From: Pseudomonadota bacterium
Lineage (GTDB): Bacteria > Pseudomonadota > Alphaproteobacteria > Sphingomonadales > Sphingomonadaceae
Assembly (NCBI GenBank): GCA_023424275.1
Contig: JAFAED010000175.1
Location: 1-5,428, forward strand
Length of the DNA stretch: 5,428 bases
Direction: 5' to 3'
Shown here: positions 1-5,428 of the stretch, in pieces
How positions within the stretch are numbered: position 1 is the stretch's first letter
Layout of the letters: every line of letters begins with the position of its first letter
Notes under the pieces: model-generated
The model's input: only the letters and a program-made list of their open reading frames with translations
Told to the model about the DNA's origin: nothing
Database searches by the model: none
Position numbers and translations under genes: made by a program

Positions 1-1207
1 CGACAACAGCATCAAGGTCGATCCGGCGACGGCCGGGATCGCGGTCGTCCTGCCCGAACCGGCGGTCAACGCCGCCTGGTCGCAATCGGGCGGCAATGCG
101 TCGAAATCGATGGGCCACCCCGCACTGGGCGCGACGCGCAGCCAGTTGTGGCAGGCCAATATCGCCGGCAGCAACAACAAGCAGCGCCTCGCCGCCTCGC
201 CCGTCGTTGCGGACAATCGCCTGTTCGTCGTCGGCACCGATGCGGTCGTCACCGCGCTTGCTGCCGACACCGGCGCGAAATTGTGGAGCGCGTCGATCGG
301 CAGCACGGGCAAGGATTACAAGGATTCGCTGTTTGGCGGCGGCGCCGGGGTCGACGGGACCGTCGTCTATGCGACGAGCGGCGCGGGCGATGTCGCGGCG
401 CTGAACGCCGCCGACGGAACGGTGATCTGGAAGGTAAAGCCCGCGGGGCCGCTGCGCGGCGCGCCGACGATCGCTTTCGGCGGCGTCTATGTCGTCAGCC
501 AGGATAACCAGATTTTCGCGCTCAACGCGACCAATGGCGCGGTGCTGTGGCAGGCGACGGCGTCGCTCGAACCGGGCAGCGTCTTTGGCGCCGCATCGCC
601 CGCGGCGGGGCAGGGCACGATCGTCGCCGGCTTCTCGTCGGGCGAGGTTCAGGCCTATCGTTACGAAAATGGCCGCGACCTGTGGGAAGATGCGCTGGCG
701 CGCACCTCGATGGCGCTGTCGGTGTCGACGCTGACCGACGTCGATGCCGATCCGGTCGTCGACCGCGGCCGGGTTTTTGCGCTCGGGCAGGGCGGCCGCA
801 TGGCGAGCTATGAACTGCTCACCGGGCAGCGCAGCTGGGAAATTTCGATTGCCGGCATCTCGACGCCCTATGTCGTCGGCGAGTGGGTCTATGCGATGAC
901 CGACGACGGCAAGCTGCTGTGCGTCGCGCGCGGGACCGGCAAGGTCCGCTGGCTCCAGCAGCTCGCGCGCTTCCGGGTCGAAACCGAAAAGAAGAAGAAG
1001 GACCCGATCCGTTGGACCGGACCGATCCTCGCGGGCGGCCGGCTGATCGCGGTGAACAGCGAAGGGTCGTTGCAGGAATTTTCTCCGACCGACGGCTCGC
1101 TGCTGGGATCGACCGATTTCAAGACGCCCTTGTCGCAACCGCCGATTGTGGCGAACAATATTTTGTACGTCCTCGCGGACGACGGGAAGATCACGGCCTG
1201 GCGCTGA
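1..1207 (+). CDS. bamB: BamB-like outer-membrane assembly beta-propeller protein, 5' partial
   Basis: The frame is open from base 2 to the TGA at 1205-1207, giving 401 residues with the N-terminus cut off by the window edge. The ATG at 110 is internal, because the reading continues upstream without a stop. The protein is a chain of PQQ-type propeller blades. Each has a hydrophobic strand, a short Asp/Gly turn, then an A-x-(D/N)-x-x-(T/D)-G-x-x-x-W pattern, for example ALAADTGAKLW (about 256-288), ALNAADGTVIW (401-430) and ALNATNGAVLW (520-549). Further blades end in RDLW, RSW and VRW, and the last ends in ITAWR at the stop. A basic patch, ETEKKKKDP, lies near 983-1009. BamB is a periplasm-facing lipoprotein that helps BamA insert beta-barrels into the outer membrane. 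The missing part should hold the signal peptide and lipobox, which I cannot check. Position directly before der matches the bamB-der order of many proteobacteria. A different PQQ-like propeller protein is the main alternative. Confidence 0.88.
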   Translation, partial: DNSIKVDPATAGIAVVLPEPAVNAAWSQSGGNASKSMGHPALGATRSQLWQANIAGSNNKQRLAASPVVADNRLFVVGTDAVVTALAADTGAKLWSASIGSTGKDYKDSLFGGGAGVDGTVVYATSGAGDVAALNAADGTVIWKVKPAGPLRGAPTIAFGGVYVVSQDNQIFALNATNGAVLWQATASLEPGSVFGAASPAAGQGTIVAGFSSGEVQAYRYENGRDLWEDALARTSMALSVSTLTDVDADPVVDRGRVFALGQGGRMASYELLTGQRSWEISIAGISTPYVVGEWVYAMTDDGKLLCVARGTGKVRWLQQLARFRVETEKKKKDPIRWTGPILAGGRLIAVNSEGSLQEFSPTDGSLLGSTDFKTPLSQPPIVANNILYVLADDGKITAWR

Positions 1208-1215
1208 TTTGGCGT

Positions 1216-1234
1216 CCGGGCCGGGGCGGCCCGG
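1216..1234 (+). other. Perfect GC hairpin between bamB-like gene and der
   Basis: CCGGGCC (1216-1222) and GGCCCGG (1228-1234) are exact reverse complements around a 5-nt loop, GGGGC. The stem is all G-C and ends 3 nt before the AGGA (1238-1241) that probably serves as the ribosome binding site of der. No T-run follows, so this is not a standard intrinsic terminator. An mRNA-stabilising or translation-tuning intercistronic structure is possible. So is chance in GC-rich DNA. Confidence 0.55.
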
Positions 1235-1237
1235 TGT

Positions 1238-1247
1238 AGGAATAGGG
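1238..1247 (+). promoter_or_regulatory. Ribosome binding site of der
   Basis: AGGAATAGGG offers two purine-rich Shine-Dalgarno candidates. AGGA (1238-1241) leaves 8 nt to the ATG at 1250 and is the better placed; AGGG (1244-1247) leaves only 2 nt. No other start codon lies in this frame between the upstream stop (1205-1207) and 1250, so the der start is secure. Confidence 0.6.
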
Positions 1248-1249
1248 AC

Positions 1250-2638
1250 ATGTCGCGATTCGCGACGATTGCCATTGTGGGCCGGCCCAATGTGGGCAAA
1301 TCGACGCTGTTCAACCGGCTGGTCGGCAAGCGCCTGGCGTTGGTCGACGACCAGCCGGGCGTAACGCGCGACAGGCGCGAAGGCGACGGCAAGCTGCTCG
1401 GGCTCGAATTCCGGATCGTCGATACCGCGGGGTTCGAGGATTATGACGCCGCGACCCTGCCGGGACGGATGCGCGTGCAGACCGAAAAGGCGGTGCGCGA
1501 AGCCGACGCCGCCTTGTTCATGATCGACGGCCGCGCGGGCGTGACCCCGCTCGACGAGGAAATCGCGCGCTGGCTGCGCAGCGAGGACACGCCGATCATT
1601 CTTCTCGTCAACAAGGCCGAGGGGAAGCAGGGCGAAAACGGCCTGATGGAAAGCTATTCGCTCGGTTTCGATAATCCGATCGCACTCAGCGCCGAACATG
1701 GCGAGGGCGTCGTCGACCTGTTCGACGCGCTGCGTCCGATCGTCGAGGCCTATGATGCGGCCGAGGCCGAGGCGTTTCCGGCGCCGGTAGACGGCGACGA
1801 GGATGAGGACGCGCCGCTCGGCCCGATGAAGCTGGCGATCGTCGGCCGCCCCAACGCGGGCAAGTCGACGCTGATCAACCGCATGATCGGCGAAGACCGG
1901 CTGATTACCGGACCCGAGGCGGGGATCACGCGCGATTCGATCCGCGTCGACTGGCAATGGGAAAAGGACGGCGAGGTCCACGAGATCCAGCTGTTCGACA
2001 CCGCGGGCATGCGCAAGCGCGCCAAGGTCGTCGACAAGCTCGAGAAGCTCTCGGTCGCCGACGCGCTGCACGCCGTCGATTTCGCCGAAGTCGTCGTGCT
2101 GCTGCTCGACGCGACCAAGGGGCTGGAGGCGCAGGACCTGCGCATCGCCGACAAGGTGTTGCAGGAAGGGCGCGCGCTGATCGTCGCGCTCAACAAATGG
2201 GACATCGCCGAGGATCCCTCGTCATTGTTCAACGGCGTGCGCACCGCGCTCGACGACGGGCTCAGCCAGGTCAAGGGCGTGCCGGTGCTCAGCATCTCGG
2301 GCGCGACGGGCAAAGGTATCGACACGTTGGTCCGCGTTGCGTTCGAACAGCGCGAGATCTGGACCAACCGCGTGTCGACCGCGCGGCTCAACCGCTGGTT
2401 CGAAGGCGCGGTCGAGAATAATCCGCCGCCGGCGCCGGGCGGCAAGCGCATCAAGCTGCGCTATATCACGCAGGCGCGGACGCGGCCGCCGACCTTCGTC
2501 GTCTTCGGCTCGCGCACCGACAGCCTGCCGGGAAGCTATGAACGCTATCTGGTGAACGGCATGCGCAAGGAACTGGGGTTCCAGGGCGTTCCGGTGCGCC
2601 TGAATTTCCGCAATTCGCGCAATCCCTATGACGAGTGA
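1250..2638 (+). CDS. der: Ribosome assembly GTPase Der (EngA), double GTPase
   Basis: This complete 462-residue gene encodes Der/EngA, the essential tandem-GTPase factor for maturation of the 50S ribosomal subunit in the cytoplasm. GTPase domain 1 shows G1 GRPNVGKS (11-18), G2 PGVTRD with Thr39, G3 DTAG (58-61), G4 NKAE (121-124) and G5 SAEH (147-150). An acidic linker, DGDEDED (181-187), leads to domain 2: G1 GRPNAGKS (199-206), G2 Thr227 in AGITRD, G3 DTAG (250-253), G4 NKWD (315-318), and a G5 region reading SISG (348-351) where Ser-Ala is more usual. The KH-like RNA-binding domain fills roughly 365-462 and ends in NFRNSRNPYDE, typical of the family. Length matches the usual 440-490 residues. 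The G4 of domain 1 has Glu where the consensus NKxD has Asp; I recall this in other alphaproteobacteria, so it need not be a defect. The gene follows the bamB-like gene by 42 nt in the same frame and overlaps the next gene by 11 nt, which suggests an operon. Confidence 0.98.
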   Translation: MSRFATIAIVGRPNVGKSTLFNRLVGKRLALVDDQPGVTRDRREGDGKLLGLEFRIVDTAGFEDYDAATLPGRMRVQTEKAVREADAALFMIDGRAGVTPLDEEIARWLRSEDTPIILLVNKAEGKQGENGLMESYSLGFDNPIALSAEHGEGVVDLFDALRPIVEAYDAAEAEAFPAPVDGDEDEDAPLGPMKLAIVGRPNAGKSTLINRMIGEDRLITGPEAGITRDSIRVDWQWEKDGEVHEIQLFDTAGMRKRAKVVDKLEKLSVADALHAVDFAEVVVLLLDATKGLEAQDLRIADKVLQEGRALIVALNKWDIAEDPSSLFNGVRTALDDGLSQVKGVPVLSISGATGKGIDTLVRVAFEQREIWTNRVSTARLNRWFEGAVENNPPPAPGGKRIKLRYITQARTRPPTFVVFGSRTDSLPGSYERYLVNGMRKELGFQGVPVRLNFRNSRNPYDE

Positions 2639-2852
2639 CGCATCGGCGCTGGTCGTCGATGCGCGCGGGATGCGCTGCCCCTGGCCCGCGCTGCGGCTGG
2701 CCCGCGCGATGCGTGAGGCGGCCGAGGTCGTGCTGATCGCTGACGACCCGCAGGCGGGGCGTGAAGTCGCCGCGCTGGCGACCGAACATGGCTGGCGCGT
2801 CGAAAACGATGCCATGGCGGATGGCGAGGAATGCTGGCGCGTTTGCCGCTGA
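2628..2852 (+). CDS. TusA/SirA-like sulfurtransferase (sulfur carrier)
   Basis: This 74-residue protein has the TusA/SirA/YedF signature near its N-terminus: VVDARGMRCPWPALRL (9-24), with the CPxP motif at 17-20 and Cys17 as the expected persulfide-carrying residue. The rest fits the small two-layer alpha/beta fold: helix at about 20-31, strand VVLIADDP (34-41), helix 42-54, and a final strand to Arg74. E. coli TusA is about 81 residues. Two more cysteines, Cys69 and Cys73, lie near the C-terminus. Family members pass sulfur from cysteine desulfurase to acceptors such as tRNA-thiolation or molybdenum-cofactor enzymes; the acceptor here is unknown. The ATG at 2628 lies inside the end of der. 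An in-frame TGA at 2601-2603 rules out a much earlier start, and the next Met (15) would leave only one residue before the CPWP motif. No clear ribosome binding site is seen, so translation is probably coupled to der. No tusBCDE-like genes are visible. I leave the symbol blank because the exact paralogue is uncertain. Confidence 0.88.
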   Translation: MTSDASALVVDARGMRCPWPALRLARAMREAAEVVLIADDPQAGREVAALATEHGWRVENDAMADGEECWRVCR

Positions 2853-2954
2853 CCCAAAACGGGGCGTTCCCATCATCGGGCGGCCCGTACCGTAACGTCT
2901 TTTTTACCGAACTTGGGGCATGGATCGGCTGGGACCAGGACCGAATTGACTACC

Positions 2955-2960
2955 AAGGGA
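2955..2960 (+). promoter_or_regulatory. Ribosome binding site supporting a TTG start for hpt
   Basis: AAGGGA lies 7 nt before the TTG at 2968 and 16 nt before the ATG at 2977. The spacing favours TTG. An in-frame TGA at 2947-2949 excludes any start further upstream, so these are the only two plausible choices. Confidence 0.6.
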
Positions 2961-2967
2961 CGGAACA

Positions 2968-3372
2968 TTGGACGAAATGCTGGTCGATTGGGATGAGTTT
3001 CGCGCGACGCGCACCCAGCTGGGCGCCGCTTTCGTGCGGATTCTGGGCTATTTTCGCGAGGACGGCACCAAGTCGGTGGCGGCGATCGAGGAAGCCATGC
3101 GCGCGCGCGATGCGCGCGGACTCGTGATGCCCGCGCATACGCTGAAAAGCGAGGCGCGGCAGTTCGGCGGCGAAAAACTGGGTGCACTGGCCGAAGATAT
3201 CGAAATGTTTGCGCGCCACTGCGTCGAAAGCCAGGTCAGCCCCGAAGAATATCTGCCGCGCGTCGTCGGCCTTCGTCCGCTGTTCGAGGAAACGCTGGGC
3301 GCGCTCGAGCGCGAAGCCAATCCGCTCGTGCAGCGTCGCCCCGCCGGTTTCGATCGGGCGGTCGGCTATTAA
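2968..3372 (+). CDS. Stand-alone Hpt (histidine phosphotransfer) domain protein
   Basis: This is a 134-residue soluble protein with a single Hpt domain (about 15-110) and a short basic, Pro-containing tail. The phosphorylation motif is PAHTLKSEARQFGG (55-68). His57 is the expected phospho-acceptor and Lys60 the usual neighbour; Ser61 sits where Gly is common, followed by the typical FGGEKLGALAEDIE helix turn. Helices on either side (18-31, 35-50, 70-87, 94-116) fit a four-helix bundle. Such proteins shuttle phosphoryl groups between hybrid histidine kinases and response regulators in the cytoplasm. No kinase or receiver gene is in the window, so its partners are unknown. I prefer the TTG start because of the ribosome binding site 7 nt upstream; starting at the ATG at 2977 would remove only three residues and no domain. 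The 115-nt gap upstream could hold its own promoter, though I found no convincing one. Its stop overlaps that of the convergent DUF418 gene. Confidence 0.88.
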   Translation: MDEMLVDWDEFRATRTQLGAAFVRILGYFREDGTKSVAAIEEAMRARDARGLVMPAHTLKSEARQFGGEKLGALAEDIEMFARHCVESQVSPEEYLPRVVGLRPLFEETLGALEREANPLVQRRPAGFDRAVGY

Positions 3373-4616
3373 TCGCCGGATATTTTCCGCATAGGCTGGA
3401 GCCGCCAGCGCGACAGGCTGCGCCAGATCCATTCGAGCGGACCGTATTGGAAGCGGTCGAGCCACGGTTTCGACCAGAGCAGCATGGCTGCCCACATGCC
3501 GAAGCAGAAGAGATAGAGCGCGGTGCGCCCGACGCTGCCGAACAGCCCCAGCCCATAGCCATAGAAGATCGTCGTCATGACGATCGATGTGACGAGATAG
3601 TTGGTAAAGGCCATGCGGCCCGTCGCCGCCAGCCGCGTTCGCACCATCTGGCTCGCCGCTGTCTTGATCAGCAACATGATGAGCGCCGCCCAGCCGACCG
3701 CCATCGTGACATCGAACGGCACCGACAGCGACAGCGATGCGCCAAAGGTCGAAACCGCGCTGAACCCGTTCGCATATTGATACCAGCCAAGGCCGACGAG
3801 CGGCGGCGTAGCGAAAAGGAAGCAGGTGAGCGCCCATTTGCGGTAGCGCGCCGCTTCCCATTCGCCGGTCAGCATCCGTGATTTGAACAAGGCCATGCCG
3901 ATCAGCATCAGTCCCATCGTTTCCCACAGGAACATCAATGCCTGCACAAAGGGTTCGGCCGCCCTGGGGCCCAGCTTTTCGGCGACGATACTGCCATAAT
4001 TGCCGAGGTGGGCTGCGATTTCCTTCGCATAGCCTGCGGAGTTCGGCCCCATGTCGGCGTTCAATTGGGCAAGGTCGCCCTGCATCTGCGCGGCCACCTC
4101 GGTCGGCAGCTTTCCAGCCTCTGCGAGCGCGACCATCAGCCAGAAGCTGCCGAGGATGGCGATCGCGATGACAAAAAAGAGGATCGCCCAGATGATCAGC
4201 GCCTTCACCGACAGGTTTCGGAAAGCAAACAGGATCAGCCCGCAGAGCGCGTAGAGGAACAGAATGTCGCCGAACCAGATGAAATAATAATGGATCAGAC
4301 CGAAGAGGCCGAGCCAGAACATGCGCGAATAATGCGTAGCTGCGGCGCTCCGCCCATTCGTGGTGGCGCTTTCGATCACGAGGAGCGTGCTGGCCCCGAA
4401 CAGGATCGAGAATAGGCCGCGCATTTTTGAATCGACGAAGACGAAGGTGAAAAACCAGGTCGCGAGATCGAGGTCGCCGATCGCTCCGCCCGCCAGCGGG
4501 TTGGTATAGGCCGAAAAGGGCAAGGCGAACGCGATGATGTTCATCGCCAATATGCCCATGACCGCGACGCCGCGGATCGCGTCGAGGCTTTCATATCGTG
4601 CCGGTGCCATGTTCAT
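3369..4616 (-). CDS. DUF418 / YeiB-family integral membrane protein
   Basis: This 415-residue polytopic inner-membrane protein carries the conserved DUF418 features in order. They are an N-terminal SLDAIRGVAVMGILAMNI (10-27) leading into the first membrane helix, KMRGLFSILFGAS (64-76), a His/Tyr/Trp-rich segment HYYFIWFGDIL (109-119), and the C-terminal block. That block runs from GRMAFTNYL (333-341) through YGYGLGLFG (352-360) to YGPLEWIWRSLSRW (391-404). About eight to ten hydrophobic segments are visible (about 14-34, 52-62, 67-81, 98-114, 116-132, 138-163, 224-244, 261-279, 300-318, 336-355, 364-381). A non-membrane loop (about 165-223) is rich in Ala, Gln and Glu. The molecular function of the family is not established; a transport role has been suggested for some relatives. 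Two starts compete: Met1 (4616) has GGGGAG 4 nt upstream and Met3 (4610) has it 10 nt upstream, so the N-terminus is uncertain by two residues. The gene is transcribed divergently from coq4 and converges on hpt. Confidence 0.93.
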   Translation of the reverse strand: MNMAPARYESLDAIRGVAVMGILAMNIIAFALPFSAYTNPLAGGAIGDLDLATWFFTFVFVDSKMRGLFSILFGASTLLVIESATTNGRSAAATHYSRMFWLGLFGLIHYYFIWFGDILFLYALCGLILFAFRNLSVKALIIWAILFFVIAIAILGSFWLMVALAEAGKLPTEVAAQMQGDLAQLNADMGPNSAGYAKEIAAHLGNYGSIVAEKLGPRAAEPFVQALMFLWETMGLMLIGMALFKSRMLTGEWEAARYRKWALTCFLFATPPLVGLGWYQYANGFSAVSTFGASLSLSVPFDVTMAVGWAALIMLLIKTAASQMVRTRLAATGRMAFTNYLVTSIVMTTIFYGYGLGLFGSVGRTALYLFCFGMWAAMLLWSKPWLDRFQYGPLEWIWRSLSRWRLQPMRKISGD

Positions 4617-4693
4617 CCCGCTCCCCGATGGTCAGGGAGGAGGGGTATCGCGCAGGACAGGGAGCGTCGAGGGATTTCGGCGTCAACGAGTTA

Positions 4694-4721
4694 TTGACAT
4701 CTGTGTCAGTAATGCTATCTG
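4694..4721 (+). promoter_or_regulatory. Sigma-70-type promoter for coq4
   Basis: A perfect -35 box, TTGACA (4694-4699), is followed after 16 nt by TATCTG (4716-4721). A TG at 4713-4714 forms an extended -10 (TGC-TATCTG). The -10 hexamer alone is a weak match, but the perfect -35 and the TG compensate. Transcription would begin near 4728, leaving a leader of about 26 nt before the ATG at 4754. No equally good promoter faces the DUF418 gene; on that strand there is only a TTGACG (complement of 4681-4686) without a convincing -10. Confidence 0.6.
4695..4708. promoter_or_regulatory. Operator-like palindrome overlapping the -35 box of coq4
   Basis: TGACA (4695-4699) and TGTCA (4704-4708) form a perfect inverted repeat around TCTG. 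The left arm is most of the -35 hexamer and the right arm lies in the spacer, so a dimer bound here would block RNA polymerase. A further half-site, GTCAA (4682-4686), stands inverted to TTGAC at 4694-4698 with 7 nt between. The arrangement suits a TetR-like or similar dimeric repressor; that identity is inference, as no regulator gene lies in the window. Confidence 0.45.
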
Positions 4722-4753
4722 CACAGCATCACCTGATTCGAACGAGAACAGCC

Positions 4754-5428
4754 ATGACCCCGACCATCTTCTCCCACCCCGACCGCCAGATGCCGAAGTT
4801 CCGCCCGTTCAAGGCGTTCCAGCACTTCCGCAAGCTCATCAAGGACAAGGAAGATACCGAACAGGTCTTCCACATCTTTGAAAATCTGCCGCGCAAGGGG
4901 TTCATGGACGATGCGCGTGCTTTCGTCGAAAGTGATTTCGGCAAGAAGCTGATGGAACGCGAACCCTATCTCCCCGACCTGCTCGACGATCATGGCTGGA
5001 TCGACGCGCTGCCCGAGGGCACGGTCGGTCACGCCTATGTCACCTTCATGCGCCGCGAAGGCCTGTCGGCCGCGGGCCTCGTCGCCGAGAGCGAGAAGAT
5101 GGGCCGCCCGCAATATGACGACCAGGTGCAATGGTATTCGAACCGCCTGCGCGACACGCACGACCTGTTCCACATCCTGACCGGCTATGGCCGCGATGCG
5201 CTCGGCGAACAGTGCGTGCTCGGCTTCACCTATGGGCAGACGGGCAATTACGGCAATGCCTTCATCGCCTATGCCGGCGGTTATGAAGTGAAGCGCAGCA
5301 TCAAGAGCGACGCGCCGGTGATGGGCGCGATCCGGCAGGGCCAGCGCCACGGCAAGGCGGCCAAGGCGATTATCGAGCAGGATATCCGCTCGCTCCTCGC
5401 CGAACCGCTCGACGCCGCGCGTGCGCGC
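4754..5428 (+). CDS. coq4: COQ4-family ubiquinone biosynthesis protein, 3' partial
   Basis: The frame is open from the ATG at 4754 to the window edge: 225 residues with no stop, so the C-terminus is missing. The diagnostic COQ4 metal-binding motif HDxxH-x11-E is intact: HDLFH (136-140), eleven residues, then Glu152. Around it are family-like stretches such as RLRDTHDLFHILTGYGRD (131-148) and GFTYGQTGNYG (157-167). COQ4 proteins act in coenzyme Q biosynthesis. The eukaryotic protein organises the synthesis complex and has been linked to oxidative removal of the C1 carboxyl group of the quinone head-group precursor. No signal peptide or membrane helix is visible in the part shown. The start is preceded by a modest GAGAA (4744-4748), 5 nt upstream. 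An in-frame ATG at 4712 would add 14 residues but overlaps the predicted -10 region and has no ribosome binding site, so I reject it. The gene has its own promoter and a probable operator, which suggests regulated expression. Confidence 0.9.
   Translation, partial: MTPTIFSHPDRQMPKFRPFKAFQHFRKLIKDKEDTEQVFHIFENLPRKGFMDDARAFVESDFGKKLMEREPYLPDLLDDHGWIDALPEGTVGHAYVTFMRREGLSAAGLVAESEKMGRPQYDDQVQWYSNRLRDTHDLFHILTGYGRDALGEQCVLGFTYGQTGNYGNAFIAYAGGYEVKRSIKSDAPVMGAIRQGQRHGKAAKAIIEQDIRSLLAEPLDAARAR

Noticed and set aside
1750..2454. Minus-strand reading frame (234 codons) opposite der
   Set aside because: der is unmistakable on the other strand; this frame is Ser-rich antisense of GC-rich codons with no domain.
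2876..2905. Possible terminator after the tusA-like gene: CGGG-CGG-CCCG followed by a T-run (2900-2905)
   Set aside because: The stem is only 4 bp with a 3-nt loop, and the T-run begins about 10 nt beyond it instead of directly after, so it does not meet the pattern of an intrinsic terminator.
2889..2912. Direct repeat ACCGTAAC / ACCGAAC flanking the T-run upstream of hpt
   Set aside because: The copies are short and imperfect, and I cannot tie them to a known regulator or a convincing promoter; chance is the simpler explanation.
2946..2951. TTGACT upstream of hpt as a -35 box
   Set aside because: A -10 at normal spacing would fall inside the start of hpt, and no TATAAT-like sequence is present there.
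2950..3927. Long minus-strand reading frame (325 codons) across hpt and the end of the DUF418 gene
   Set aside because: It overlaps two well-supported genes, has low-complexity Arg/Ala/His-rich composition typical of the antisense of GC-rich codons, and shows no recognisable domain.
4735..4739. GATTC, a GANTC site for CcrM methylation in the coq4 leader
   Set aside because: A single 5-base match is expected often by chance, and nothing else suggests cell-cycle methylation control here.
4712..4753. Upstream in-frame ATG at 4712 as the coq4 start
   Set aside because: It would place the start inside the predicted promoter, lacks a ribosome binding site, and adds 14 residues with no recognisable family features.
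4715..5350. Minus-strand reading frame (211 codons) opposite coq4
   Set aside because: It mirrors a gene with an intact HDxxH-x11-E motif, and its composition is explained by the third-position GC bias of the real strand.

Overview
The window looks like ordinary chromosomal DNA from a high-GC alphaproteobacterium. A sphingomonad (Sphingopyxis or Sphingomonas type) is my best guess. This rests on the GC- and CG-ending codon usage, the bamB-like/der order, and a bacterial COQ4-family gene. No marker gene is present, so the genus is an inference. I see no RNA genes, insertion sequences, CRISPR arrays, prophage genes or other signs of recent transfer.

Left half, plus strand (1-3372): the window opens inside a bamB-like gene for a PQQ-type beta-propeller of the outer-membrane assembly machinery; its 5' end is cut off. 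After a 42-nt gap holding a perfect 7-bp GC hairpin comes der (engA), a complete double-GTPase ribosome assembly factor. The last 11 bases of der overlap a 74-codon TusA/SirA-like sulfur-carrier gene. After a 115-nt gap, a gene with a probable TTG start encodes a stand-alone Hpt phosphotransfer protein. The first three genes look like one transcription unit; hpt may belong to it or have its own promoter.

Right half (3369-5428): a DUF418/YeiB-type membrane protein gene lies on the minus strand. It converges on hpt so tightly that the two TAA stops share the palindrome TTAA. Upstream of it, a 137-nt divergent region separates it from a COQ4-family gene (ubiquinone biosynthesis) that runs off the right edge. 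This region contains a good sigma-70-type promoter facing coq4 (TTGACA, 16 nt, TGC-TATCTG). A perfect TGACA-N4-TGTCA palindrome overlaps the -35 box and looks like a repressor operator.

The genes serve housekeeping envelope, ribosome, sulfur-transfer, signalling and quinone functions and do not obviously form one pathway. I found no convincing new multi-gene system. The items most worth a second look are the operator-like palindrome at coq4, the orphan Hpt protein, the der/tusA-like overlap, and the hairpin in front of der.
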